From positions 223,068-287,067 of the forward strand of contig JAZOUB010000015.1 of NCBI GenBank assembly GCA_045657945.1: a stretch of 64,000 nt of DNA. Reading direction: 5' to 3'. Below the pieces are notes generated by a model. The model was not told the DNA's origin and did no database searches. It worked only from the letters and a program-made list of their open reading frames with translations. Below are positions 50,710 through 59,685 of this stretch, piece after piece. Numbering within the stretch: position 1 is the first letter of the stretch; every line of letters begins with the position of its first letter. The stretch comes from HGM04593 sp045657945 (lineage in GTDB: Bacteria; Bacteroidota; Bacteroidia; Bacteroidales; Bacteroidaceae). Both the position numbers and the translations under genes were made by a program.

Positions 50710-51393
50710 TCATTGTTGTAAGAGCCATTCTTGGAAAGATTCCAATGTTATACAATCTGATAATTTATAATCTCCGATACGGGTACGCACAAGGTCGGTG
50801 AGGTAACCGCCACTGCCAAGGGCTGTGCCGATGTCACGTGCAAGCGAACGTATATATGTTCCCTTGCCACACACTACGCGTATCCTTATTTTGGGCAGTT
50901 CACACTCCAGCAGTTCAATAGAGTCAATCCTTATCTGTTTGGGTGCCAACTGCATGTCGCTGCCTCCACGCGCAAGGTTGTAGGCTCTTTTGCCATCGAC
51001 CTTGCAGGCCGAGAAGAGTGGGGGGCGCTGGGCTATCTCGCCCACAAACTGCTTTAGCGTCTCCTCTACCATCTCCCTTGTGATGTGTTCATAGGGGTAT
51101 GTGACATCCACGGGGTGTTCCATGTCGAACGATGGAGTGGTTGCGCCCAGCATTATTTCGGCCTCATACTCTTTAGTGTGGTTCTGCAGCTCCTCTATTC
51201 TCTTGGTCGCCTTTCCGGTACATAGCAACAGGACGCCTGACGCCAATGGGTCGAGTGTTCCCGCGTGTCCAACCTTGAATCTCTTTATTCCGTACTTACG
51301 GCTCAAGTGGTAGCGTACCTTGTTGACTATCTGGAACGATGTCCAAGTATAGGGTTTGTTTATTGGTATTATTTCTCCTGCAATAAAATCCAT
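50710..51393 (-). CDS. truB: tRNA pseudouridine-55 synthase
   Basis: 227 residues of the TruB family. The catalytic aspartate is in HAGTLDPLASGVLLL (around 43-57), preceded by YTWTSFQIVNKVRYHLSR; the second motif is RPPLFSACKVDGKRAYNLAR. It isomerises U55 in the T loop of tRNAs. The PUA domain of the E. coli enzyme is absent, as usual in short forms. It overlaps uppP by 1 nt. Confidence 0.96.
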   Translation of the reverse strand: MDFIAGEIIPINKPYTWTSFQIVNKVRYHLSRKYGIKRFKVGHAGTLDPLASGVLLLCTGKATKRIEELQNHTKEYEAEIMLGATTPSFDMEHPVDVTYPYEHITREMVEETLKQFVGEIAQRPPLFSACKVDGKRAYNLARGGSDMQLAPKQIRIDSIELLECELPKIRIRVVCGKGTYIRSLARDIGTALGSGGYLTDLVRTRIGDYKLSDCITLESFQEWLLQQ

Positions 51394-52241
51394 TATGCTA
51401 TATTGAGGTTATGTCCGGTCAAGAGCATTGCCAGGATAGCGCTTCCTATTATGATTCTGTACCATCCGAATGCCTTGAAACCATATTTTGTTACAAAATT
51501 TATAAAGAACTTTATTGCCAGCATTGCAACAATGAATGCTACAACGTTACCAATAATGAGTACATCTACATTGTTTTTCAGAACCAGCATGCCCTCTTCG
51601 CTTGAAAAGAGTTTCAACATCTTGAACAGTGTTGCAGCAAGCATTGTTGGAACAGCAAGGAAGAATGAGAACTCAGCTGCAGCCTTGCGTGTGAGTTTCT
51701 GTGACATACCGCCTACGATTGTAGCCATTGAACGCGATACACCGGGTATCATTGAGATGCACTGGAAGAGTCCTATGCGGAACGCTCTCTTCTCGGTTAG
51801 CTCTGTCTTTTCGCTTCCCTTGTTGAAAATCCTGTCCGAGTAAAGCATGAATATACCCCCAAGAATGAGTGTCACGGCAACCACCTCTACGCTCTCCAGC
51901 ATCTCGTCAATGGCGTCGCTGAACAACAGACCAAGAACTGCTGCCGGTATGAATGCGACGAAGAGTTTCCAGTAGAAGTCGTACTTGTGCAGGAAACGCT
52001 TTAAAGGCGTTGCTCCTTCAGGAATCGGTGCGTGGTTGAGCTTGAAGAATCGTTTCCAATAGAGAACGACTACTGAAAGTATTGCACCGAACTGTATTAT
52101 AAAGGTGAATGCCTTTACAAAGATTGTGCTTTCTACGCCCATTGCATTCTGGGCAATGATCATGTGTCCTGTTGAGGAGACGGGGAGAAACTCGGTCAGA
52201 CCCTCAACTACGGCTATGATAATGGTCTCGAATATGCTCAT
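51393..52241 (-). CDS. uppP: Undecaprenyl-diphosphatase
   Basis: Membrane phosphatase recycling undecaprenyl diphosphate for peptidoglycan and surface glycans. 282 residues, about eight helices; motif 1 is GLTEFLPVSSTGHMII (about 14-29) and motif 2 SMIPGVSRSMATIVGG, which carry the catalytic Glu/His and the phosphate-binding Arg. It is 9 nt from DUF3098 and shares one base with truB. Confidence 0.96.
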   Translation of the reverse strand: MSIFETIIIAVVEGLTEFLPVSSTGHMIIAQNAMGVESTIFVKAFTFIIQFGAILSVVVLYWKRFFKLNHAPIPEGATPLKRFLHKYDFYWKLFVAFIPAAVLGLLFSDAIDEMLESVEVVAVTLILGGIFMLYSDRIFNKGSEKTELTEKRAFRIGLFQCISMIPGVSRSMATIVGGMSQKLTRKAAAEFSFFLAVPTMLAATLFKMLKLFSSEEGMLVLKNNVDVLIIGNVVAFIVAMLAIKFFINFVTKYGFKAFGWYRIIIGSAILAMLLTGHNLNIA

Positions 52242-52250
52242 TGTCTTGGG

Positions 52251-52511
52251 TTATTTGTTGATTCCCTCCTTTGTATCATCGTTCTTCTTTGTCTTGCCTT
52301 TATACATAATGGCAAAACCAACGAAGACAAAGCCCAGGAAACAGATTGCCGGGGCGAACTTGATTCTCCTGAAACTGAAGATGTCTGGTTCGAAATGTGT
52401 CTCGGATGAGCTTGGACCCATCATCAGCACGAAACCTAAGATAATGGCTACTACGCCCACTGCAAGCAGTATGTAGTTCCATTTTCCGAATGCAAAGTTT
52501 GGTTTATTCAT
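52251..52511 (-). CDS. DUF3098 small membrane protein
   Basis: 86 residues: MNKPNFAFGKWNYILLAVGV begins the family's conserved FxFGKxNY signature, two membrane helices follow (about 14-32 and 52-70) with GPSSSETHFEPDIFSFRRI in between. DUF3098 proteins occur between ftsX and uppP in Bacteroidetes; their function is unknown but the place suggests cell-division or envelope work. The longer frame upstream lies over ftsX and is not used. Confidence 0.85.
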   Translation of the reverse strand: MNKPNFAFGKWNYILLAVGVVAIILGFVLMMGPSSSETHFEPDIFSFRRIKFAPAICFLGFVFVGFAIMYKGKTKKNDDTKEGINK

Positions 52512-52527
52512 GGTTCTTGTATTGTTA

Positions 52528-53388
52528 TCAGATGAAATAAAGGTCATTGTTTCGCATACGCAGGAAGCGGTTGACCGATAGATATGCGCACAGCGTGCAT
52601 ATTGTGACGCCGAACAGGATGACTGCTGCTGCCACGATGGCAAGTTTATCCATTGATAGGAGTGATGCCACCTCGGGTGAACTCTCCTGCAGCATGTATA
52701 TGCCGGTTCCAAGAACGGTGTTGGCTATGATGCCCGACACAAGTCCTATGCACATATTGTTCAGCAGGAACGGTTTTCTTATGAATCCCCATGTTGCCCC
52801 GACAAGCTTCATGGTGTGGAGTATGAAACGCTTTGAATAGATTGACAGGCGTACAAGATTGCCTATTAGTGACCACGATATGACAGTGAGCAACAAGAGT
52901 AGCGTGAGCAGCATCAGGGCTATCTTGTTGATGTTTTCGTTGACTTTGTCAATGTTGTCCTTGTGGTATATGACCTCGGATATGAGTTTGTTCTTCTTCA
53001 GATCCTTTTCAATCTCTGCCATCTTATCCGTGTTGGTGTAATCATTCTTAAGGGTAACCTCTATTTGTGCTTCGTAGGGGTTGTAGCCCAATAGTTCCAA
53101 GGGGTCATATCCAAGACTCTCGGCCTCCTCCTGCAGTGCCTGCTCCTTTGAGATGTACTTACTCTCCTGTATATAATCCTTCTTGTCAACAAACTTCTGT
53201 AGATTGGCAATTGATGTATCGTCGGCCTTGTCGTCAATAACAAGTGTCATCTTGAAACTCTCCTTGATTCTTTCCGAAGCCGACTCTCCTCCAATGAATA
53301 GCAACCCCATAATGCCGAGCAGCAGCAACACGAGTGTGGTGCTTATGTAAACGCTGAGGGTCTGTATTTTAATGATAGGCCTTTTCAT
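52528..53388 (-). CDS. ftsX: FtsX-like permease
   Basis: 286 residues starting KRPIIKIQTLSVYISTTLVL, with one N-terminal helix, a periplasmic domain (about 45-165) and three C-terminal helices ending NRFLRMRNNDLYFI. FtsX with the ATPase FtsE controls peptidoglycan hydrolases at division. ftsE is not adjacent here. The ATG at 53388 overlaps the methyltransferase stop (ATGA); the frame extends 28 codons further over that gene but lacks similarity. Confidence 0.92.
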   Translation of the reverse strand: MKRPIIKIQTLSVYISTTLVLLLLGIMGLLFIGGESASERIKESFKMTLVIDDKADDTSIANLQKFVDKKDYIQESKYISKEQALQEEAESLGYDPLELLGYNPYEAQIEVTLKNDYTNTDKMAEIEKDLKKNKLISEVIYHKDNIDKVNENINKIALMLLTLLLLLTVISWSLIGNLVRLSIYSKRFILHTMKLVGATWGFIRKPFLLNNMCIGLVSGIIANTVLGTGIYMLQESSPEVASLLSMDKLAIVAAAVILFGVTICTLCAYLSVNRFLRMRNNDLYFI

Positions 53389-54284
53389 CTTTTCTTTCTG
53401 AATACATATATAATGGAACTGCTTGCGCTGCGTCTTTTTGTCTGCGCCAGCCATCCCTTGAATCCGTTCCAAAAACCTCTTATAGTATGCAGGCGTGAGC
53501 CTTTGTTCTTCTCACTGAGTATTGATATGTAAAATCCGTCAAAAGGCATTGTGCATTGTCTCTCGAGCAGGAATCCGTGTCTCTCGCCCCATTGCATGAT
53601 TGTACTTGGAGTGAAGTGCCACAGGTGACGTGGCGTGTCGTATGCAGCCCAATGTCTGCCATATTTCTGTGCATCGTGTGACTTGCAGTTGGGCACGGCG
53701 ATTATTGCGATTCCGGTATTGTCCAGTATGCGGTGCAGTTCGCTCCATATCTTGTCCAAATCCTGGATGTGTTCCATTACATGCCACATTGTCACCACGT
53801 CTAGTTCCTTGTCCTTGATGCCTGCCAATGCTTCAATGGGGTGCATCTCGAAACCGAAATCCTTTTTTGCGAGTTCGCGTGCTTCGTCGCTCTTTTCAAT
53901 GGCTGTTACATCCCAACCTTTTTTCGCCATTGCGCGGGCAAAATGACCAGTGCCTGCGCCATAATCAAGGAGTTTGCCGTTTTTCAGCAATGTGAGCCGC
54001 TCGACAAGGTTTGTCTTGCTACGCAACATTATCCTGCGTACAAGATGGTACAGCTTGTTGGTTATTCCTTTGCTTGTGTTGCTGTGCGAGATGTATGCCG
54101 GTGATTCGTAGTATCGCCCAATCTCTTTCTCGTCGGGAACGTCCTGTGTGAATACGAAATGACAATCGGTACACTCATATATATCAAATGCCTCTCCTGT
54201 TGCAAAATAGTCTTTGCAGGCAAAACGCTTTTTAAGGGCATTGCTTTTGCATAGCGGACATTTGTTGTGGTTGATGATTGTCAT
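53385..54284 (-). CDS. Class I SAM-dependent methyltransferase with zinc-ribbon N-terminus
   Basis: 299 residues. An N-terminal CPLCKS...C..C cluster (8-42) forms a probable zinc ribbon, and the methyltransferase core has SAM motif LLDYGAGTGHFARAMAKKG (about 109-127) followed by DVTAIEKSDEARELA, VVTMWHVMEHIQDL and HLWHFTPSTIMQW. The pattern is that of Methyltransf_23 proteins, often acting in glycan or lipid modification. It is the first gene of the ftsX-to-folK run and is divergent from pspC. Confidence 0.87.
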   Translation of the reverse strand: MTIINHNKCPLCKSNALKKRFACKDYFATGEAFDIYECTDCHFVFTQDVPDEKEIGRYYESPAYISHSNTSKGITNKLYHLVRRIMLRSKTNLVERLTLLKNGKLLDYGAGTGHFARAMAKKGWDVTAIEKSDEARELAKKDFGFEMHPIEALAGIKDKELDVVTMWHVMEHIQDLDKIWSELHRILDNTGIAIIAVPNCKSHDAQKYGRHWAAYDTPRHLWHFTPSTIMQWGERHGFLLERQCTMPFDGFYISILSEKNKGSRLHTIRGFWNGFKGWLAQTKRRSASSSIIYVFRKKR

Positions 54285-54435
54285 TGTCTTCTTTTAGGTT
54301 TCGTCAGAGCGCACTCCTCCATAATTTGTTACAAAAATATACCATTTACGGTGAAATTGTTCTCCTTTTTTGAAGTTTTGTGTAAAAAAACGGATAAAAT
54401 TACCTTTTTTAACATTTAGATGGCGATTTATTTAG

Positions 54436-54443
54436 TAATTTCG
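54436..54443 (+). promoter_or_regulatory. Probable -7 box (TAATTTCG) of pspC
   Basis: One base from TAnnTTTG, of the same ...TTCG type as the TATCTTCG boxes, placed 28 nt before the ATG. Confidence 0.4.
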
Positions 54444-54471
54444 CAGCGTTGAATCAAAAAATAATAAAGAA

Positions 54472-54702
54472 ATGGGAAAGTTAGTCCGTTCGGAAGATAA
54501 GAAAGTGGCTGGTGTTTGCGCTGGTGTTGCCGAGCACTTTGGCTGGAATGTGAAAAATGTGCGCATTATTTGGTTGATACTTTCAATTTTGGGTGTAGGT
54601 GCTCCTGTATTGTGCTATCTGATTTTATGGTTCCTGATGCCCGAAAGTGGCGAAGGTAAAGAGAGCTTTGCCGAGAGAATGAATAAGCGCTTGAAGCAAT
54701 AA
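54472..54702 (+). CDS. PspC-domain protein
   Basis: 76 residues: KLVRSEDKKVAGVCAGVAEH is the PspC N-terminal motif (RSxxxxxxxGVCAGxAxxxG), followed by one membrane helix with GAPVLCYLILWFLMPES and a charged tail. PspC-like proteins take part in envelope-stress responses in other bacteria; this short form has no partner gene here. It has its own promoter and terminator. Confidence 0.88.
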   Translation: MGKLVRSEDKKVAGVCAGVAEHFGWNVKNVRIIWLILSILGVGAPVLCYLILWFLMPESGEGKESFAERMNKRLKQ

Positions 54703-54720
54703 GTATTTAATCCATATAAA

Positions 54721-54752
54721 CAAAAAACAGTGGCGTACGCCACTGTTTTTTG
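54721..54752. terminator. Bidirectional terminator between pspC and miaB
   Basis: A perfect 32-nt palindrome, CAAAAAACAGTGGCGT and its complement, with A/T runs on both flanks, so it works for both convergent genes. Confidence 0.92.
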
Positions 54753-54765
54753 TTTATCATTTGTT

Positions 54766-56094
54766 TTAATCGACTATTTCTCCAAGTAGGGTTGCAGCTG
54801 TGGAACCGGTGACTTTTACCTTTACAAAATCACCGATCTTATAGTCCTTGCGGTCGAATACTGCAGTGCGGTTCTGCTCGGTGCGGCCAAAGAACTGCTC
54901 TTTTGAACGCTTTGAAACACCTTCGATGAGAACCTCGTATGTGTTGCCGATGCAGTTGCGGTTGTTGTTTGCCGAGCACTCCTGCTGCAGGGCGATGATT
55001 TCGTTGAGTCGGCGCACCTTTTCGCTGTCTTCAATGTCGTCCTTCATGTGTCGGCTGGCGAATGTGCCCGGGCGCTCCGAGTATTTGAACATGAATGCGG
55101 CGTCGTATGAGCAGTATCTCATCAGTGACAGGGTTTCCTGGTGGTCCTCCTCGCTCTCTCCGCAGAAACCGGCAATAATGTCGGTCGATAGTCCGCAGTC
55201 GGGGACGATGCGGCGTATTGCCTCAATGCGGTCGAGGTACCACTCACGTGTGTATTTGCGGTTCATGGCCTTGAGCATAGTGTTGCTTCCGCTCTGCACG
55301 GGTAGGTGGATGCTCTTGCATACATTTGGCTCTTCGGCTATCACCTGCAGGGTCTCGTCGCTCATGTCCTTGGGGTGGGATGTGGTGAATCTGATGCGTG
55401 TCTGTGGGGCGTGTTGCGCAACGCGACGCAGCAGTTGAGGAAATGTCACGTCTTCGCCGTTTTCGCCGATGAAATGGTAGGAATTTACATTCTGTCCCAG
55501 AAGGATTATCTCCTTGAATCCCTTTGCAACAAGGTCATCGACCTCGTTCATGATGCTTTGTATGTCGCGGCTCCTCTCTCGTCCACGGGTGTAGGGTACC
55601 ACGCAGTAGTGACAAAAGTTGTTGCAACCTCGCATGATGGAGATGTATCCCGATACCTTGCCGCTGCAGATGCGCATTGGGATTACGTCGCGATATGTCT
55701 CTGTTGTCGATAACTCGATGTTCATAGCCGCGTGTCCCAGCTCGGCCTGTGCAATAAGTTCGGGTAGTGACAGGTAAGTGTCGGGGCCGGCAACGATGTT
55801 TACTTTGTAGTTCTTTATGAGTTCTTCTTTTACGCGCTCGGCCATGCAGCCTACAACGCCAATCATGGTGCTTTTACCACGGCGTGCAGCGTTGAGCTGG
55901 TCGAGTCGGCCGTATATCTTCTGCTCTGCATTGTCGCGTATCGAACAGGTGTTCAGCAGGATGAGGTCGGCGTCTTCAATCTTGTCGCATACCTCGTATC
56001 CGGCAACCTTCAGGATTGAGCCGATGACCTCGCTGTCGGCAACATTCATCTGGCAGCCGTATGTCTCAATGAATAATTTCTTTTCGTTTTTCAC
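54766..56094 (-). CDS. miaB: tRNA-2-methylthio-N6-isopentenyladenosine synthase
   Basis: Radical-SAM methylthiotransferase acting on tRNA adenosine-37. From the GTG at 56094 it is 442 residues: KKLFIETYGCQMN (N-terminal Fe-S domain, Cys14), LNTCSIRDNAEQ and VVGCMAERV provide the other two cluster cysteines, CNNFCHYCVVPYTRG is the radical-SAM CxxxCxxC, and a TRAM domain ends the protein (NRTAVFDRKDYKIGDFVKVKV). A TATCTTCG box at 56127-56120 lies within the longer frame that reaches 56277, so the GTG start is preferred. Confidence 0.96.
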   Translation of the reverse strand: MKNEKKLFIETYGCQMNVADSEVIGSILKVAGYEVCDKIEDADLILLNTCSIRDNAEQKIYGRLDQLNAARRGKSTMIGVVGCMAERVKEELIKNYKVNIVAGPDTYLSLPELIAQAELGHAAMNIELSTTETYRDVIPMRICSGKVSGYISIMRGCNNFCHYCVVPYTRGRERSRDIQSIMNEVDDLVAKGFKEIILLGQNVNSYHFIGENGEDVTFPQLLRRVAQHAPQTRIRFTTSHPKDMSDETLQVIAEEPNVCKSIHLPVQSGSNTMLKAMNRKYTREWYLDRIEAIRRIVPDCGLSTDIIAGFCGESEEDHQETLSLMRYCSYDAAFMFKYSERPGTFASRHMKDDIEDSEKVRRLNEIIALQQECSANNNRNCIGNTYEVLIEGVSKRSKEQFFGRTEQNRTAVFDRKDYKIGDFVKVKVTGSTAATLLGEIVD

Positions 56095-56119
56095 AGTCGT
56101 TCCGGTTTTATATCTGTTG

Positions 56120-56127
56120 CGAAGATA
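56120..56127 (-). promoter_or_regulatory. Probable -7 box (TATCTTCG) of miaB
   Basis: Same octamer as upstream of the Crp/Fnr gene and dapB. TTTG lies 23 nt further upstream (56154-56151). Confidence 0.45.
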
Positions 56128-56288
56128 GTGATAAAAAATGAAACATAGGGCAAAAAGTGCCCCAAGCATTCCAACTGTTGTGAATTTAAGTATTATTTTA
56201 CTTATTATTTTGATATTTACGGGTAATTTATATAATTTTGTAGGTTGTAGGGCGCGCTTGCGCGCGCTGCGTAGCAATTTTGTGAATT

Positions 56289-57026
56289 ATGAGTGACAGC
56301 GTTATAATTATCCCTACATACAACGAGAAAGAGAACATCGAGCGTATGATACGAACTCTGATGGCTCTGGAGCACGGCTTTGATGTGCTTGTTGTCGATG
56401 ATGGCTCTCCCGATGGCACTGCTGCCATTGTGAAGGGTTTGATGGAGGTGTTCCCCGGCAGGGTGCATATAATTGAGCGTGCCGGCAAACTGGGACTTGG
56501 TACGGCTTATGTTACGGGTTTCAAATGGGCTCTGGAGAAAGGGTATGAGTATATCTTTGAGATGGATGCCGATTTCTCGCATAATCCCGATGATGTGCCC
56601 TTGCTCTACGAGGCTTGTGCCAAGGATGGTTATGATCTCTCCGTGGGTAGCCGTTATGTGACGGGTGTGAATGTTGTCAATTGGCCAATGGGGCGTGTGC
56701 TGATGTCGTACTTTGCATCAAAGTATGTGCGTCTTATTACCCGACTGCCGGTGTATGACACGACTGCCGGTTTCAATTGCTACAGGCGCAAGGTACTGGA
56801 GACTATAGATCTTGACAATATCCGCTTCAAGGGTTATGCGTTCCAGATTGAGATGAAGTTTACCACCCACAAGTGTGGTTTCAAGATAAAGGAGGTCCCG
56901 GTTATCTTCGTGAACAGGGTACTTGGAACATCAAAGATGAGTGGCGGTATATTCAGCGAGGCATTCTTCGGTGTCATAAGATTGAAGGTAAGCAGTTGGT
57001 TCCGCAAACATCCAAAGGCAAAATAA
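56289..57026 (+). CDS. Polyprenol monophosphomannose synthase (DPM1-like, GT2)
   Basis: 245 residues of GT2. IIIPTYNEKENIERMIRTL opens the domain, DVLVVDDGSPDGTA and FEMDADFSHNPDD carry the nucleotide-sugar DxD region; KSxF-like SKYVRLITRLPVYDTTAGF and GYAFQIEMKF are DPM1 landmarks. It makes polyprenyl-phosphate-sugar donors that GT-C enzymes such as the GT117 protein at 29-33 kb and YfhO-like proteins use. It diverges from miaB and heads the plus-strand run to folE. Confidence 0.9.
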   Translation: MSDSVIIIPTYNEKENIERMIRTLMALEHGFDVLVVDDGSPDGTAAIVKGLMEVFPGRVHIIERAGKLGLGTAYVTGFKWALEKGYEYIFEMDADFSHNPDDVPLLYEACAKDGYDLSVGSRYVTGVNVVNWPMGRVLMSYFASKYVRLITRLPVYDTTAGFNCYRRKVLETIDLDNIRFKGYAFQIEMKFTTHKCGFKIKEVPVIFVNRVLGTSKMSGGIFSEAFFGVIRLKVSSWFRKHPKAK

Positions 57027-57038
57027 AAGAATCATATA

Positions 57039-57590
57039 ATGGCAAACAATACAAACAAGGAGTTCGAGAAGGTGTTGGCGGTGTGCCGCGAGTTGTTCAG
57101 TAAGAAACTTTATGACTATGGTGCATCGTGGCGCATAATGCGTCCTGAGTCTTTGACCGACCAGATTTTCATAAAGGCAAAGCGCATACGTAACCTTGAG
57201 ACCGGTGCCGAGAATTTGGTGGGCGAGGGTATTGTCCCCGAGTTTATTGGCATTGTGAACTATGGTCTCATTTCGCTTGTTCAGCTCGAGAAGGGGTATG
57301 CCGATGATTGTGACATCACCCCTGATGAGGCTATGGCTCTCTATGACCTCAAGGCAAAGGAGACGCTTGAACTGATGAAAAAGAAGAACCACGACTACAA
57401 CGAGGCGTGGCGTGGCATGCGCACTACATCATATACAGATCTCATCCTGACAAAAATCTGGCGTACAAAGCAGATTGAGGAACTGGGTGGCGCTACAAAG
57501 GTTTCCGAGGGCGTTGATGCCAATTACATGGACATGATTAACTATGCTGTCTTTGCATTGATAAAGAATGGCGTTGCTGAACAAGGATAA
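57039..57590 (+). CDS. DUF1599 protein with internal duplication
   Basis: 183 residues. Two halves repeat the same pattern: FSKKLYDYGASWRIMRPESL (about 20-39) and MKKKNHDYNEAWRGMRTTSY (about 115-134), each followed by TDxI and K-x-x-R-x-x-x-x-E. DUF1599 (PF07659) is also called nucleotide modification-associated domain; the function is not established. It lies 12 nt after DPM synthase and overlaps the DoxX-like gene. Confidence 0.86.
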   Translation: MANNTNKEFEKVLAVCRELFSKKLYDYGASWRIMRPESLTDQIFIKAKRIRNLETGAENLVGEGIVPEFIGIVNYGLISLVQLEKGYADDCDITPDEAMALYDLKAKETLELMKKKNHDYNEAWRGMRTTSYTDLILTKIWRTKQIEELGGATKVSEGVDANYMDMINYAVFALIKNGVAEQG

Positions 57591-58914
57591 GAAGAGTATT
57601 AAGAGTTTAGTCAACATTTGCCGGCTACTGTTGGCGGTGGTGATGATGTTGTCGGGTTTCCTGAAAGCTGCCGACCCTATCGGGTCTATGTATAAACTCG
57701 GGGAGTATGCTGAAATATTCTCTGTCGGTGGTATCTCCGATACTTGGTTACTTGCTTTTGCCATTGCACAGTCTGCATTCGAGTTTCTGCTTGGACTTTA
57801 TCTCTTTGTAGGCATATACCGCAGGGTGATACCATGGCTGATGCTCATTTCAATGTCGGTCTTTGTGCCTTTGTCACTGTATTTGTGGATTAACGGTTCA
57901 ATCAGTGACTGTGGCTGTTTCGGTGAGGCAGTTGCAATATCCAATAGAGCTACTTTTATAAAGAATATCGTGCTGTTGGCACTTGCGGTCGTGGTGTTCT
58001 GTGGGCGCAGGCTTTTTGTACGTCGGATAAGCCAAAAGACACGATGGCTGTTTGTGCTGTTGTCGCTTGTATATGTGTTTGCAATGCAGGCTGTGAGTAT
58101 ATGGCATCTTCCCTTGATTGATTCGGGAGTGTATGCTACGGGCGAGAATCTGCGTGCCAAGGTCGCTTACATATACCGAAAGGGTGGTGAAGAGGCTGTT
58201 TTCGCTGCCGACAGCATCCCCGGTGAGGAGTGGGAACTTGTGGAGGTGCGTCCTGCTCTTGTAAAAAACGGTACCGCACCCCAAATTGCAAATTTCTCAA
58301 TTCTGGATTGGGAGTATGACATTGAAATTTCCCATGAATTGCTTGCCGATACAGGGTATGTGTGTCTTGTTGCAATTGAGAGTGTCGAGGGTGCCTCAAT
58401 GACACATGTTGACAAGATAAATGACCTATACGACCATTGTCAGGCTGTTGGAATCCGTTTCTGTGCAGCAACATCGTCGGGCGATGATGCTATTGCCTTG
58501 TGGCGCAAGCGTACCGGTGCAGAGTATCCGCTTTATTGGGCCGATGGAATGTTGATGCGTTCCATGATACGTTCCAACCCGGGTCTTCTGCTCTTGAAAG
58601 ATGGTGTGGTTGTGGGCAAGTGGAATGTGTCGGACATTCCGGATATTGAGGAACTTGAGGCTTCACCTACCTTGATGCCCGACTCTGTTGCAGTTCCACA
58701 CGGTAAGGCCGAGAACTGGCTGTTCTGGGTTGTGTTGCTGGTTGTAGGAATGGCTGTAATGTTTGCGCTCGACATGTTCATGATGTACTTTTCCCGCCGC
58801 AAATCGCGTAAAAAAAGTGCCGTGGTATCTGATGAGATGAGGGATGTCTGCAGTATGCCTTCCAAAGAAAAAGAAAAAGAATCAAGTGATATAAATAAAA
58901 ATACAAACCTTTAA
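57568..58914 (+). CDS. DoxX/MauE-like membrane protein with thioredoxin-like domain
   Basis: 448 residues. The N-terminal part (about 10-170) is a four-helix DoxX/MauE-like domain (LLLAVVMMLSGFLKAADPIG; INGSISDCGCFGEAV contains the conserved CGCFG). The rest is periplasmic: residues about 245-360 look thioredoxin-like (VCLVAIESVEGASMTHVDKI, YPLYWADGMLMRSMIRSNPG) but lack a CxxC motif; a last helix (about 385-405) precedes a charged tail. The family is named for BT_3928 of B. thetaiotaomicron, also next to tpiA. The DoxX half may relay electrons; this is inference. Confidence 0.82.
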   Translation: MALLNKDKKSIKSLVNICRLLLAVVMMLSGFLKAADPIGSMYKLGEYAEIFSVGGISDTWLLAFAIAQSAFEFLLGLYLFVGIYRRVIPWLMLISMSVFVPLSLYLWINGSISDCGCFGEAVAISNRATFIKNIVLLALAVVVFCGRRLFVRRISQKTRWLFVLLSLVYVFAMQAVSIWHLPLIDSGVYATGENLRAKVAYIYRKGGEEAVFAADSIPGEEWELVEVRPALVKNGTAPQIANFSILDWEYDIEISHELLADTGYVCLVAIESVEGASMTHVDKINDLYDHCQAVGIRFCAATSSGDDAIALWRKRTGAEYPLYWADGMLMRSMIRSNPGLLLLKDGVVVGKWNVSDIPDIEELEASPTLMPDSVAVPHGKAENWLFWVVLLVVGMAVMFALDMFMMYFSRRKSRKKSAVVSDEMRDVCSMPSKEKEKESSDINKNTNL

Positions 58915-58926
58915 AAATTTAGAAAA

Positions 58927-59685
58927 ATGAGAAAGAACATTGTTGCAGGTAACTGGAAGATGAATATGAATCTCCAGGAGGGTATTGCTCTTGCAAAGGA
59001 ACTTAACGAGGCTCTTACAGCCGACAAACCAAACTGTGATGTGGTAATCTGTACTCCATTTATCCACCTTGCGTCGGTAACTCCTATCGTTGATGAGGCT
59101 ATCATTGGTGTTGGTGCCGAGAACTGTGCAGACAAGGTGTCTGGTGCTTACACAGGTGAGGTTTCTGCATCTATGGTTGCATCTACAGGTGCAAAGTATG
59201 TTATCTTGGGTCACTCTGAGCGTCGTGCATACTATGGTGAGACTGCAGAGATCCTCAAGGAGAAGGTACAGCTTGCTCTTGCAAACGGCTTGACTCCGAT
59301 TTTCTGCATCGGTGAGGTTCTTGAGGAGCGTAACCAGGGCATCCAGAACCAGGTTGTGTATGAGCAGCTCGCAGGTTCACTCTATGATCTCTCTGCAGAG
59401 GACTTCTCTAAGATTATCCTTGCTTACGAGCCAGTATGGGCTATCGGTACAGGTTTGACTGCAACTCCTGAGCAGGCTGAGGAGATCCATGCTTACATCC
59501 GCTCTACTATTGCCGAGAAGTATGGCAATGAGGTTGCAGAGAACACTTCTATCCTCTACGGTGGTAGCTGCAAGCCAAGCAATGCAAAGGAACTCTTCGC
59601 TAATCCTAACGTTGACGGTGGTCTTATCGGTGGAGCTGCCCTCAAGGTTGCAGATTTCAAAGGTATCATTGACGCTTTCAAGTAA
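58927..59685 (+). CDS. tpiA: Triosephosphate isomerase
   Basis: 252-residue TIM barrel interconverting dihydroxyacetone phosphate and glyceraldehyde-3-phosphate. AGNWKMNM carries catalytic Lys11, VILGHSERRAYYGE the histidine, and LAYEPVWAIGTGLTATPEQA the glutamate and loop 6; phosphate loop IGGAALK. Codon use is notably more biased than its neighbours (GCA, CTC, TCT repeatedly), as expected for high expression. It lies 12 nt after the DoxX-like gene and shares one base with the SPOR gene. Confidence 0.98.
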   Translation: MRKNIVAGNWKMNMNLQEGIALAKELNEALTADKPNCDVVICTPFIHLASVTPIVDEAIIGVGAENCADKVSGAYTGEVSASMVASTGAKYVILGHSERRAYYGETAEILKEKVQLALANGLTPIFCIGEVLEERNQGIQNQVVYEQLAGSLYDLSAEDFSKIILAYEPVWAIGTGLTATPEQAEEIHAYIRSTIAEKYGNEVAENTSILYGGSCKPSNAKELFANPNVDGGLIGGAALKVADFKGIIDAFK

